Source: Eutreptiella sp. 'Long Island Sound 2002' (Eukaryota > Euglenozoa > Euglenophyceae > Eutreptiales > Eutreptiaceae). Taken from it: a stretch of DNA of 64,000 nt. Location of the stretch: positions 106,025,367 through 106,089,366 of the forward strand of contig OZ038381.1 of the NCBI GenBank assembly GCA_964036045.1, in the 5' to 3' direction. The position numbers were made by a program, and so were the translations under genes. Below are positions 42,301 through 54,054 of the stretch, piece by piece. Below the pieces are notes generated by a model. It saw only the letters and a program-made list of their open reading frames with translations. It made no database searches and was not told where the DNA came from. Each line of letters begins with the position of its first letter. Within the stretch, counting starts at the first letter, position 1.

Positions 42301-43035
42301 ACCAAATGCATGCCCCCAGGTCCAGACAGGCGGAGTGCCTCTGCCAGAATGCCACTGCGAATCGATCCCACCAGAGAGTGGGGCTCTGCAGCCAGCCGCA
42401 GGCCAGACCCGAGGTCTCTTGTCCAAAAGCCGGGAAGGGCCCCACGACCGCCAATGCCTGTGCGAGAACCATGGATGGTCTCGCCAGCCACTTCACGGTC
42501 CGGGGCCGCATCGCAATCCTCTGTGTCAGGGAAGCATCCACCACCGGTCGCCTGCCGCAGCTTCAGGCACTTTGAACCCTCTTTGCAGAGTCCTTTGCAC
42601 GTTTCGATCAGTCTACTTGTTAGCTATCTGTCCCATGTCTGTATGCAGCCTTGCCGTGGACATGCCTGGCTGTTTGACCTACAGTTTCAAGCAGCTCTAC
42701 TCCAGGGTCTGGCGTGTGTGCACACCATGGCTAAGAACACCGACCAGTCCTCTTGACAGGAGGGCTGTAGCCCGGGTATCGCGGACCATCCCAGGCCACT
42801 CTGACTCTGGATCGGCGCCATAGTAGGTCTGTGCAGCCGTGACAGCCATCCCCATGCCAGCATTGCATCCCGGAGTGCACCCAGTGCTCACCGCATCAGG
42901 TGACCAACAACGATACGGGTAGACCGTGTCAATCTGGTTCATTCGCCATTACTGAAGCCATCGCGATTGCTCTCTCTTCCTCTGCCAAGTGATATGCTTA
43001 AATTCAGCAGGTAGCTCTCTGTGCTTCAGGTTGCC
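38910..43035 (-). rRNA. 28S rRNA 5' part (unit C), separated from its 3' part by the element
   Basis: Matches unit B 5,210-8,750 at a constant offset of 33,700 and then continues through the 5' end that unit B lacks, to CTGAATTTAAGCATATC (about 42,991-43,008). The R2 motif here is canonical (CTCTCTTAAGGTAGCCAAATG, 39,261-39,281). The first 14 bp (38,910-38,923) are the right copy of the target-site duplication. The 5' border is estimated. Confidence 0.9.
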
Positions 43036-43500
43036 AGACGATGGCATTGCGAAGCAACGCAAACCGATGAATCATCCATCAGTGCCGTGCACCGGGAGTG
43101 TCAAACCCATCACCCGCGGCCAGAGAAGGCCCAACACCAGCGCCGCGTGCCATGATGGTTCCAGCGCTGGGCAGGGCTTGGCCGCGGGTGATGCAACGGT
43201 TCAAATCACTCCACAATGCAGCATGCTCCAACGGTTCTCATCAACGGGCGTCCGAAGGCCAATCGGAGGGCAACACCACGGGTCTCTGTCTCCAGAGGCC
43301 GTTGGCACCGCCCCGCTCTGAGCCCGCGGAGTCGCGGCTGGGCCGCGGTCCGTGGGCTCCATGATCAAGCCTCTGCGCGCGGAGAGGTGAAGGACACCCC
43401 TCCGCGCTGCTCTGCAAGCCAAATGACCCCATGATGAACATGGGATCCCGTGGCATCATTGCAGCCGTATTGGATAACGATTCCGACTCAGACACTGAAG
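43036..43500 (-). other. ITS2 (unit C)
   Basis: Complete ITS2, near-identical to unit A. Borders are estimated from the flanking rRNA motifs. Confidence 0.6.
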
Positions 43501-43672
43501 CATCCAAAGGGAGAAACTGGCATTGAACCGCTGGTCTCCACTTGCCTGTTGCGTTCAAAGGTAGTCATCTCCACAAAGCTCACGAGTCTCTGCATTTCGC
43601 AATTCCCGTATCGAGGGCTACTCCGTTCTTCCACATCACATGGACCAAGGCATCCACTGCAGCCGGTTGGAC
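43501..43672 (-). rRNA. 5.8S rRNA (unit C)
   Basis: Same motifs as units A and B at offset 42,936 from unit A. Confidence 0.75.
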
Positions 43673-43768
43673 ATCAACAACCATCTATCTCTGCTCCCTG
43701 GCGCGGGAGAGCCCTCAGCGCCGTCACCCACTGGTTGACCAGCAGGTGGCGTTGCACAAAGCTTCGAC
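43673..43768 (-). other. ITS1 (unit C)
   Basis: Short spacer between 18S and 5.8S, as in the other units. Confidence 0.55.
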
Positions 43769-45804
43769 AATGATCCTGCTGCAGGTTCACCTACAGCAAC
43801 CTTGTTACAACTTTTGCTTCCTCTAGCAACAGAACATCGTTCAAATTCCATGACAAGACATTGATGTGCACGAGTGCCAATCAGCTTGAGTTCCTGAGGG
43901 CTATATCATTCTGCCATCAGTAGCAACGATGGGCGGTGTGTAGAAATGGCAGGGGCATAATCTGTGCAAGCTGATGACGTGCACATACCAGGCATTCCTT
44001 GTTCATGACAGATAGTTGCAAGCATCAATCCCAAACACGCATTCACAGCTGCAAAGGTTGCCCGCCCACTTCTGGGCAGGACGGTCCCATGGATGGGACA
44101 CCAAGGCTTGTTCACTGGACCAGTGTAGTGCGCGTGCGGCCCAGAACATCTAGGAGCATCACAGACCTGCTGTTGGCTCTGGCTTGCGTGCACTTGGTAA
44201 ACATGCACGGCACCGAGAGAAGCAGCATACCCGGCACTCTCAAACAGGTAATCCACGAGCTCCGGTGGGACCGGCAAGCCGACCCACGGGTCAGGTGTTC
44301 CGTCCTACATGAATGCGAGACCAGGGACTATTCAGAGGCAGAGGTCTCACTCGTTATCGGAATCAACCAGACAAATCACTCCACCAATCAGGAGCGGCCA
44401 TGCACCACCGTCCAGAGGATCAAGAAAGAACCCTCAATCTGTCAATCCCCACTGCGTCCGAACCTGGTAACATTCCCCGTGTTGAGTCAAATTAAGCCGC
44501 ATACTCCACGCCTTGTGGTGCCATTCCATCAATTCCTTTAAGTTTCAGCCTTGAGACCGTACTCCCCCCTGAATCCGTAAGCTTTGATTTCTCGCTGCAG
44601 AGGAGTGAAACCCGAGGCATCCTGTTGAGGAGATTATGGCCCACCGACACCGAGCTGACATAGTTTACAGCGGTAGACTACGATGGTATCTCATCATCTT
44701 CGCTCCCCACACTCTCGTTCTTGATCCACGAACATGCTCCAGTGGAACGCCTTTGCCGCAGTTGATCCCACAGAGGTCTGAGAATTTCACCTCTGGCGTG
44801 TCAATATCCATCACGACGAACAGACCCATCACTGCCGTTCAGAGACAGCACCGCCGAGCTGCCCGGTGAAGGCCACCACCGGAGCGGATAGCCTCCGGCC
44901 ATCTGGGGGCACCAGCACTGCGTTGCCCTTTGCGGACCCTGAGACTCAGCAGAACAGCTGTGTCCACATATGGTCGATCCTTTGCCATCCTGCGCTGAAT
45001 CATGCAATCAAGTCACGTTTGCTTTGGACGCGCTGAGTTGTTCACAGTGGCATCCATGGACGGCTCCGAGGTCGGGTCGCAAGTGACCCGCGCCCATGTC
45101 AGAGGCATGACCGCATCAGCCACCACTGAGGGAGGCTTCTTGCCGGAGCGGTCCGAACCCATGCAAAGCGGGCACGGGGACCATCTGCAGGGGGTTTGAA
45201 TCCAGCAGCGCTTCCACGGAGGCCGCCACCCGGCCTGACGGCCGGGAGACTGCCCCAGCAGAGCGGCCGGACGCCCTGCAGCCCCATGCCCAGGGGTTGA
45301 CTACGAGCTTTTCAACAGCAGCAACATTTGTATACGCTCTTGGAGCTGGAATTACCGCAGCTGCTGGCACCAGACTTGCCCTCCAGTTGATACTCATTGC
45401 TGCGTTTGGATAGCATTCATTGCGGAGTCCCACCCACCACACAGGGTGAGCAGGGCTGCTATGGCTCGTCGCTGTCTCGCCAGACCAGTGTCGGCAGTGG
45501 ACAATTTGCGCGCCTGCTGCTCGCCTTGGCAATGGTAGCCGTTTCTTGGGCTCCCTCTCCGGAATCAAACCCTGATTTCCCGTTACCCGTGATAGCCATG
45601 GTGGTCAACTACACCACCAACCAGAGCTGATAGGTCAGAGACTCACACTGTGGAGCATTCATGGTAGAACCATCTTTGCCATCACCGAAAACGGCCTGAA
45701 TCACCCTTGCACGCTGCCCTGTAGGGGTGCAGGTCTTGATATCGGCCAACTGCCAGTGACCCTGAACGGGCCACAGCTCTGAGCTTCCATGTATTAGCCA
45801 CCCA
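43769..45804 (-). rRNA. 18S rRNA (unit C), 5'-truncated at the array edge
   Basis: Standard 18S from its 3' end (CTGCAGCAGGATCATTG at about 43,769) through an intact 530 loop (about 45,350-45,372) to GTATTAGCCACCCA at 45,791-45,804. The following sequence differs completely from units A and B. About the first 200 nt of 18S and the whole upstream spacer are absent, so the gene cannot be expressed as a normal unit. Confidence 0.93.
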
Positions 45805-45875
45805 CGCCGGCTGGGGTTTTCCGGGTTTTACCCACGTGAAATCGCCCTGAACGACTAATTATTTCTGGTTCAATT
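45805..45875. other. rDNA / non-rDNA junction and leader of the following ORF
   Basis: Immediately after the broken 18S the sequence changes to CGCCGGCTGGGGTTTTCCGG and then an AT-richer stretch ending at the ATG of the 546-codon ORF. No second rDNA edge is seen to the right, so this could be a recombination breakpoint or the 5' end of another inserted element. Confidence 0.7.
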
Positions 45876-47516
45876 ATGGCGCGCCTACGCGCGGCTGCAG
45901 CGACGCAGGAACAATTTCTGGAGTTATTAATGCAGACTGTGGCGCTGCAGTCTGCACAAATCAACGCGCTGCTTACTTGGGAGCTGTCCTCTATTTACAC
46001 GTCCGCGCTAGCTCGGCGTGTTTCCCTTTTTCCTCGTCCTCCACAGGAGTCTTGGGCATCACGCCATGATGCTACAGCACCTAGCAGACACTGGTTCATC
46101 CCGCGATGGGACGAAGACATTCAACTCCAAACGTACGGGGACGAAGGCCTGTGCCAGACTGCCTACGTGAGCCAAGGGTTCGAATCCCTCCCACATGTGT
46201 ATATGCCCGCAACCAACGATCGGACTACGGACGGGACGGACCAGTCGCATGCCTATGCTCCTGCAGCAAGTTCTGATGAGGCTATAGGGCATGAGCTACC
46301 ACTACAAGGACCGGTAAACGAGCAAGAGAGCCCTACCGGTGAGTCTGCCTTGACATTACCATGGTGCCACAATCCCTACGCGCCGGGCTCTGCAGTGGCC
46401 CACGGGGACTCCGCGGAGCAACATTTTGACTACGATAACTCTCCCGTAAAGATTCGGGTGCACCCAGCTTCTATTGCCGAGACCCACAATACGCCGGCCG
46501 TCTCCACCTGTGAGCCCCCGCCGGGTTCATCTGTGTGCAGCAGTGTCACAAATGCCCCGGACGCTGGCCATCAGCGACTCAGTACCAGTGCCGCCGCTGC
46601 CACCCAATTACCCAAGTGCTGTTCCCAGGACAAGGAGTCTGACACCGAATCTATCTTTGGATCAGCCTTTGCGTCTGCAAATTACTGGTCGTCGCTGGAC
46701 GCTACAAACGCCCTTGCTACAGCTCGACAAGATACGACCGTCTCTGAAGCTGGTGAATCTGAGCACGAGATTGACCGTGAGTCCCTTCCTGCACCCGTAA
46801 CCTGTGGGGCGACGTTCGACGGCGATACAACCGCCCAGGGACATTGGTACCCAGCGCGGATTAAGCGGTGCAGACGGTTCACGCCCACGTGTACGAGGGA
46901 ACATTTCAGCACTCAAATTCCTAGAGATGTTCCTACACACGCCCGGTTTCATCGGCGGCACTATTGCGCTGCGAAGAAAGTGCGAGCTCAACGTGTACGT
47001 GTAACGGTGTATGGCACGGTCCCTCCGCCGAATCGAGACGTATGGGGACAAGCCTCCACACTTCTCCCTGACGACAGTACACTTGAACCTACGCGATGCC
47101 TCCATTCTACAGAATCCGGCGATACCCCTCCTCTTTCCGACAACAATTCTGACACGAGCTCAGGAGTACATGGCCGTTTCTGGGATACCGATTCTTTGGC
47201 CTCATCCATGAGCAGCGCTCACTCCCTCGCTAATGGGGGGTCGGCTAATGGCTATTCATTTTGTGGGCAATCGTGTGCAACATCGGTGTTGGAGGACTTG
47301 GACTGGCTAGATGATGCCTGTTTTTCTGCCCACCGCCACTTATGTAACGACACCATTGTGAAGGGGCACGGCTATCAAACTACCTGCAGCTATCCAAAGT
47401 GCGACTGCAACTTTCTTTGGCGCCGTGTGCAAGGCATTGAGCGCAGCGCTATCTGCTGCCCTCGTTGGCATGACCGGCAGGGAGACAAACGTTCTACCAT
47501 GCTCTCCTCTTCGTGA
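45876..47516 (+). CDS. Hypothetical protein, 546 aa
   Basis: A single long frame beginning at the first ATG after the broken 18S and ending TGA. The codon choice is mixed, unlike the element ORFs, and the amino-acid composition is normal, which supports real coding. I recognise no family. The N-terminus (ATQEQFLELLMQTVALQSAQ) looks helical. The middle is Ser/Thr/Asp-rich and probably disordered. A basic patch (RIKRCRRF, HARFHRRHYCAAKKVRAQRVR) lies at about residues 325-380. The C-terminal 100 residues are Cys/His-rich (FCGQSCATS, CFSAHRHLC, TTCSYPKCDC, AICCPRWH) and may bind zinc. This is compatible with a nucleic-acid-binding ORF1/gag-type protein of another mobile element inserted in 18S, or with a host gene. 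No reverse transcriptase follows within reach. Confidence 0.6.
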   Translation: MARLRAAAATQEQFLELLMQTVALQSAQINALLTWELSSIYTSALARRVSLFPRPPQESWASRHDATAPSRHWFIPRWDEDIQLQTYGDEGLCQTAYVSQGFESLPHVYMPATNDRTTDGTDQSHAYAPAASSDEAIGHELPLQGPVNEQESPTGESALTLPWCHNPYAPGSAVAHGDSAEQHFDYDNSPVKIRVHPASIAETHNTPAVSTCEPPPGSSVCSSVTNAPDAGHQRLSTSAAAATQLPKCCSQDKESDTESIFGSAFASANYWSSLDATNALATARQDTTVSEAGESEHEIDRESLPAPVTCGATFDGDTTAQGHWYPARIKRCRRFTPTCTREHFSTQIPRDVPTHARFHRRHYCAAKKVRAQRVRVTVYGTVPPPNRDVWGQASTLLPDDSTLEPTRCLHSTESGDTPPLSDNNSDTSSGVHGRFWDTDSLASSMSSAHSLANGGSANGYSFCGQSCATSVLEDLDWLDDACFSAHRHLCNDTIVKGHGYQTTCSYPKCDCNFLWRRVQGIERSAICCPRWHDRQGDKRSTMLSSS

Positions 47517-48139
47517 TTCATCTTTTGCCAGCGCAAGGTTTCGGAAACCACTCGACTTTCTGCCACTTGGTGCTATTCTGCTGGTATTTCTCAGCTTCTC
47601 TGCACATTGATGTGCCTTGATGTCTTATCTTGTCTACCGTGCTGCAATCTGCCTGTGTCCTTTTCCCCTAGGGGTGAAAGCAAGGCTTTTTGCAAACTGC
47701 AGAGTGGACAGGAAAACCAACCCACCTTTGGTGCAGAGACGCTGTGCCTACATCTATCTTTTTTTGTAAAGTCCTTTTAATTTTCCACAGGTCCTCACTC
47801 CTTTCACTTCATCGACAGACCACATGCTACACCACCAACACAACAGACAACACACACCAGCACACTTCTTCACTGAATTCCCACGTACAGAAAGTACACA
47901 CATAACCAACACCACACACACACCAGTGCACACAGCAGACCACACGACATCTAGGCGAGTTCCATTTGGGTCTCTGACCCTGAATTCTGCTCCGGGGTCC
48001 TCAACCCTTTACTTCTCTGACCTGCGTCCATTTCACAGCTACAACTAACGTCTGTAAATTTCTGGACGTCTTCCTTAGGGGGACGTCAGCCCCTGAACAA
48101 GTTGATGCGGTTAAGAACATTAAAAAGGAATAGTTTTTT
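47517..48139. other. No recognisable gene
   Basis: Contains T-rich stretches, a CA-rich segment (about 47,820-47,940) and an intron-end-like TTTTAATTTTCCACAG (about 47,776-47,791). This may be the 3' untranslated part of the preceding ORF. Confidence 0.4.
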
Positions 48140-48740
48140 TTTGTGAAGTGTTGTGACATGCATGAAACGGAGGGTCAAGGGGCAAAGAAACAACCCGAAA
48201 TCCAATCCACTGCCATCTGTCTTCTAATGCCTCCCATAAAAATGTAAATAAACCATGATTAACGTAATGGTTCAAATGTGCTGTAACATGCAGTTGCCCA
48301 GTAAGACCTTTTCTTTTTCTTTTATGAGATCATGTGACATGCATGCAATCGAAGGGAAGAACGAATTTTGCAGCCAACAATTTATCTTTTGATATGCCAT
48401 GACATGCATGCAAGGAGCAAACAAACGATAGGAGATCTAACTGCACTACCATGTCCTGTCCATTGTCTCCAAGCAAGCACTACGAGGTGCTGTAACATGC
48501 ATGAAGTGGGCGGGCAAACGGCAAAGACAGAATGGTGCAACATGCATGCAAATGGCAGGGGGGAAAGACCTTTTGTTTTCTTTTTAAAGAGATATTGTGA
48601 CAAGCATGCAATCAAAGGGAAGAAGGAATTTTGCAACAAACAACTTATCTTGTGATGTGCCATGACATGCAGAGAAACTAACTCCACTACCACGTCCTCT
48701 CCATTGTCCCCAAGCAAGCACTAAGAGGCAGCATAAACAA
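48140..48740. repeat. About 264-bp tandem repeat with ACATGCATG motifs
   Basis: TGTGACATGCATGCAATC at about 48,333 recurs as TGTGACAAGCATGCAATC at about 48,597, and the following stretches (GAAGGGAAGAAC / CAAAGGGAAGAAGG, TTATCTTTTGATATGCCATGACATGC / TTATCTTGTGATGTGCCATGACATGC, then CCACTACCACGTCC-like) align. A partial, more diverged copy starts near 48,155. The palindromic ACATGCATG recurs at least five times. Confidence 0.7.
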
Positions 48741-50696
48741 AAAAGGACAAACGCGGCCACTCACTTTGCAGACAACCATTGAGACTTTTTAGGAACCAAT
48801 GCTGAAGACCCCAAAGACAAAGCCCCAAGACTCAAATACCACGGTCACAGTCATACTAATTTCAATTTGGAAATACAACATAAATTTTGTTGCAAATTGA
48901 TGCTTTAAACTTCCAAACTTGAGGGCAAGGGGCAAACAAATTTGCTGAAAATATTTCATTTCGTCATGCCAAGGGGCAAATATCTGCGGACCTGGGATGA
49001 TACCGCGGCGGTACTTGGGGAACCTTGCAGTTGTGGGCACCACCGGGATACTTGGAATTGGATTCATGGATTCCTTTGGGTGGTCAGTACCGCGGGGCCC
49101 CTGGGGGGGGGGGCTCATCATTACACGAGTTTCCTCGTGGGAGTGGTGTTGTGGTCTGAGGCAGATTCACGTTTTACTCAGAGGGAAGGACTAGGCGCCA
49201 TGCGATGAAAAGAGAGCAATTATCACCAAGAATTCTACCAAAGCTGATAAATTTGTGCCAGTGGGGAATGAGTAGGTGGCAAAGAAGGTGATGGCGAACG
49301 TACCCCACGCAGATGTGTTCAACAACAGCAGAGAGAATGGTTGCATTTTGGCATCTCGAGGGGTAGGGAAAATGTTTGCGTTGCTGGTTATGAGCACACA
49401 GCTGCACCATGGGATGGGGTATGGAGGATCAGGAACTGTTACTCACTGAAGCAGAATGAGGGTGTTCAATAACACAGGGCTTCCGTAAAGTGGCACTGGC
49501 AATGGGCAATTGCACAACCCATGCAGCCAGAGTGGTAGTTGCGGAAATGAGCAAGCAATGAGCAAGTAGTGACAACACAAGATGGGAGGAGATGGCTGCC
49601 TGACGTATGAAACGGACCTAACCCTAAACTTACCGCACTCACTCACCTAAGCAGCAGCAGCTTGATAGATCTGGGACTATAGATCGCAGATGGTATTGTG
49701 GTCACACCATATGCTGCTGGTATGGATATACTATCCATTCTTGTCAGACTATACGGCCATTCTTCTCACAAATGGGATGGTGGCCACTTCATACACAGAT
49801 GCTATGCCCGGCCGTTAGAGTAGATGGACTAGTAATTGACTTATATGTGGTCCGCTCAGCATTTATAAACAGAAGAGGCAACAACAATTGTTGCAATAGA
49901 AGGGTCACAAGTTGGTGAGAAAGCCAGGACTTGCGTGGAGACCAGGGGAGTTGTGAAGTGCCAGCCATGGATGTATTAGGGATGGTGGCCTTGGATGCGT
50001 ATGATTGGACAAGGGGAGAATGGTAGGCATGGGGGCAGGAACCACACTTGTGGATCTAGTTGGTGGGACGCGGGAGATGAATAGGACAGACCAGAGATGC
50101 AAGGACAACAACAACAGGGACGGGGACACGGACACATCTCGTTGATACAGCTTCGCGGGCACAGCGTCCACTGAGTTGCAAGATACTTTATGTGTATGGG
50201 CTGCGGCCACTTGAAGGACCTGTCTGTGTCGTGGAGTGTTGTTGTATGGAAGCCATTGTACATGGACAACATGATGTCCACTCTATATATACAGAAAGCA
50301 ACGTATGTTGCAATAGCTGAGACCATGTCACAGAACTTGGGTGGAGACCCTAAAAGATAGGAAGTGCACCAAACCATTGGAAATTGTGGCGTTAGAGACG
50401 TTGGTTTCGCGAGGTTGCGTAGGGTGCCGAAAGCGGGTGAATGTTAGCCATGGGCGCATGATATACACTCCCCGCAGGTGGTGCAACATGGGACACACAC
50501 AATGCACGACAAAAATGTGTGAAGAGTCTTTGAGCTGTGTACAAACATACCTTGGGCATACACATGGATGCATGCCCCATTTAGTGCGACAAGCTAGGGC
50601 GTGCACTGATATGCAGGGGTATGGGCCCATAGTTGTACTTACCACCAAGAGAAGATAAATGACCCATCACCGTGCTTCACAGAAGTAGAAGACAAT
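48741..50696. other. No recognisable gene
   Basis: About 2 kb of roughly balanced composition. Open frames are short and on both strands, with no recognisable domain. No RNA gene was identified. Confidence 0.4.
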
Positions 50697-51170
50697 GTGC
50701 CATCCACCCTTGTACAACCGTAGCTGTACCAGCAGAAGTCCTAGCTGCAGACTTGTACGCATTGCACGTTTTTGAGTGCAAGACTTTGTTGTGATCCCGC
50801 CCTCCATGGGTGATTGAGCAGGCAAACAAAGTGCCCGTTGAGCATCCCTACAAGCGAATGCTAGGAAGGAGGAGAAGGTCCGCGTGGGTTGAGACTGTTG
50901 TTGCCGATGCTTGCAACGACGCTGCGAATTTTTGTGCCATCCACCCTTGTACAGCTGTAGCTGTACCAGCGGAAGTCCTAGCTGCAGACTTGTACGCATT
51001 GCACGATTTTGAGTGCAAGGCTTCGTCGTGATCCCGTCCCCCATGGGTGATTGAGCAGGCAAACAAATGTCCCAGTTGAGCATCCCTACAAGCAAATGCT
51101 AGGAAGAAGGAGGGGGCCCGCGTGGGTTGAAACTGTTGTTCGGGAGCTTGGCACGACGGTGCGAACGTTT
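50697..51170. repeat. Two-copy tandem repeat, period about 237 bp
   Basis: GTGCCATCCACCCTTGTACA at 50,697 recurs at 50,934. Both copies continue in parallel through GTAGCTGTACCAGC, GAAGTCCTAGCTGCAGACTTG, CATGGGTGATTGAGCAGGCAA and GCGTGGGTTGA, then fade near 51,170. Confidence 0.8.
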
Positions 51171-52969
51171 GCCAACTTTGGCGCACTTAACATAGGGGGA
51201 AGCTAGCCGCATACTTGGACATTGTACAAGGTGGTCCCGCCCGCCGTGGGTCACTCAGCAGACAATGCATAGGAAGGAGGACAACCACACTAGGTCAGTG
51301 TGGGGTGAAATAGGTAATAGCAAAGAAGGTTTCAAAAAAGTAGCGGCCCAAAGGTGTGATCTGAGCAAATTGTCATGCAATTCAGATGCCCCATCATCAC
51401 ACTCCCTGCGCTAAGGCAGGAGAGGTCCACACAATATCAGTGGGTGCAATATCAACATCCCAACGGTCCCCCACGCTTGGCCTTCTGAGTAGCATCGAAC
51501 GTCCTTTGCAGTGATGCCACAGTCAACCGTGACGACGGCTGTGTCGTGATGCCTGCCGTGGTTCGAGGCGTGCTCCGCTGCTCAACCAGCGACGCAACTC
51601 TGCCGTGGTCCATTGCGGGTCCGGTACAGATTCCTCATGTTCAGAATCGAATCCTGAAAAAAGAGGCCGTTATGGCATCGAATGTGTGCATGGGAGAGGG
51701 GGTTGCGGGGGGCTCAGTTATGGCATTGGGGAAGCAGTGCAGGAACACGGAACACTGCATGAACACATATCTTGGCCTGTGAAAGCTGCAGAAAGTCAAC
51801 GAAAGGCTGCCAGTTCAGTTACATGGTGAATTTCTGGGACTATTTGGGGAATTTCCGCAATTGGCCCATGAAATTTGGCGAGTGAATCTCCATATGATTG
51901 CACCATGTGCATTCATGGGCCTGCCTATACCCTATACCTTGGTATAGGGTAGCTGCATGACGCACCCCAAAGGGCGAAGCATGTTGCCACCACAATGCGG
52001 GGATTGTAGCAATTAGCACAATCGGTGTGAACTCTAGGCGGGAAGAATGAGGAATGGTGGCAAGGGTGCCGCGAGGGCGGGGTCGGGGCGGCGCATGCCC
52101 CCCCCCCCTCATGCCGACCCCGCCCTCATGTTGTGCCGAAGGTTGTGAGGCAACGCACAAGTAAGCAGGAAAAGACCTGTACATTGATGACCGGAGCCAG
52201 AACTGGCTCGACCGCCATCTTCAACCCCTCGCCGGTGTGGCGGCGTTTGAGGGCGGGTGCCAAGGAGGGGGCAGCCTGGCTTGCCATTGGTGTCGGTGAA
52301 GGGGTCGGACGCACGCTTGGGGGGACCGAAGGGGCAGATGGCTTGTTTTGCACCAACAGTTGCAGATCCATGTCCAAGGGTGGGCCATGGCGGACCGTGT
52401 CCCACCGCCATGCCTCTGTACACCCATCCACGGTACATTTCCGCTTGCAAAAATGTTCCCTTACAATCCTGCCGCCTTTCCATCGTGCCGTGGGGTGGTG
52501 CGGGCAATGCGCAATGCCCAACCGTATAAAGGGAATGAAAAGAAGGGTGGGGGGATGGAGCGTAGCTCGGCACCAGCAAACAAGCGGTCTCCACACAGCA
52601 GCACGGCAACATAGTGCCACTGGCACCGGGCCAATGACTGGTGCTAGCATTCCCATTGGCGGAGTACTGTACGATGTGTGGAAGGTGCAAATGTCCAACT
52701 TCTCCCACCGTTTTCGGGGCAGTTTTGGGGGTTGTTAGGACCGACACCATTGCAAGGCATGCAGGGATAGAAAGGAGGAGCATGCCTTGCATTTTTGTGC
52801 CACTTGGCGGGGGTGTTGTAGGCGTGGGCTTAGCGTCCATGACGGTGGCCACGGGGTCTACAGCACAGATAGGGAGCGGCTATTCATGGAAACGGAGGAG
52901 ACGTGTGAGGGGAGTAGACAAGGAATGCAATTTTTGTGCAACTTGTACATTCATCATCTAGGTGTTCCT
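51171..52969. other. No confident gene
   Basis: Overlapping open frames exist on plus (52,133-52,738, 201 aa) and minus (52,109-52,852, 247 aa) over the same GC-rich stretch; neither has a recognisable domain. A tight GC-rich inverted arrangement (GCGAGGGCGGGGTCGG, C run, CCGACCCCGCCCTC) lies at about 52,070-52,127 and could form a strong hairpin. Confidence 0.35.
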
Positions 52970-53850
52970 AAAGATCAACAACGAAGTGCAGCCCCTTCAC
53001 CATGGCACCCGTGCATGAATGGAGGGGGAAGCATGCCGTTCCCATGTACAGCACAGTGGTGAGCGTGTACCGGACCATCAAATGCTGCGCCGGTCTTGGT
53101 TGGCGTAAGCGTGGGCACAGGTATGCGGACAACAGTGTAATGACTCCCGTTGGTAAGCACGAACTCCGTTGTGCCACGTGCGTCACAGGGGATGGTGCTG
53201 CCGCTGACGTCTGCACCAGAGGACAATGACATGGGGTGAACCAGTAGCAAGAGGGGAGCTACAAAGGGGGCTGCAACTTTGGGACCCAATTGGCGAGTAG
53301 TTGAGCACGCAGTTGAGCACGTAGTTGAGCACGCACGGAGCATGAGTACAACTATGCCACATACCGCGAAGCAACACTTCATTCCCAAATGTGCCTGCCA
53401 TGTTCAATTTGCCCTGGCCATTCAGATAGACCTTCATGCCGTTGACGACTACTAGATTCAGTTGAAGAGGCATGGGAGAAAAAGATGCAGAGACCTGAGG
53501 CATGTACGTATGAGACATGTAGGTTTGCATGTAGAAAACATGAGGACAAGGGCATATCTGTGCAGAGATGGATGGTAGTGTTGCTGCAAAGATTATCTGG
53601 TCCAAGGACTTGGGGGTAGTTGCACCAAAGGGAGATTGATGGGATAGTCATAGGCAATTCCAGCCGTTAGTGCAGTTTCTAGTCCGGTCCTAACAAACGA
53701 ATTGCTTGCTGCGGGGTTGGGGTATGAACTTCGAGGTATGGGATGCCGGTATTGCCTTGGGGCAACGGAGTGTACCATGTAATGGCCCATCCACCCCTGT
53801 CGAGGTCGGAGCTGTCACTGGTCGGGAATTCCCTGTCTAGCACGTCTGAA
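52970..53850 (-). pseudogene. Possible minus-strand gene or gene remnant with coding-like pieces in several frames
   Basis: Reading leftward, protein-like pieces follow one another in different minus frames: MLFSDVLDREFPTS to GIPYLEVHTPTPQQAIRLLG (about 53,840-53,680), GLETALTAGIAYDYPINLPL (about 53,700-53,610), ASFSPMPLQLNLVVVNGMKV to GTFGNEVLLRGMW (about 53,490-53,360) and SSGADVSGSTIPCDARGTTE to RIPVPTLTPTKTGAAFDG (about 53,230-53,070). They have normal amino-acid composition and a common direction. Either introns or decay would explain the frame changes. A 12-bp direct repeat (TTGAGCACGCAG-like, 53,298-53,334) interrupts it. No family recognised. Confidence 0.3.
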
Positions 53851-54054
53851 AAGAGCATGTTGGGGGGGGGCAGGGCATTGTGGAGAAAATGAAAAGATGG
53901 CCCCCGTTTGGGAATAAAGGGGCTACGTAATGCTTGCTATTGGGGGGTGTACACGAAAATGAAGCACTATGGACACCTCCCTGCCCTGTGCCAGCATTCA
54001 CAGCATGGACGGTTTTTTTTATGAAACATTTTTCACGGCAAATTCACGGCATGG

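Noticed and set aside
46170-46200. GGTTCGAATCC, a tRNA B-box-like motif, inside the 546-codon ORF
   Set aside because: No matching A box, anticodon arm or acceptor stem could be found around it.
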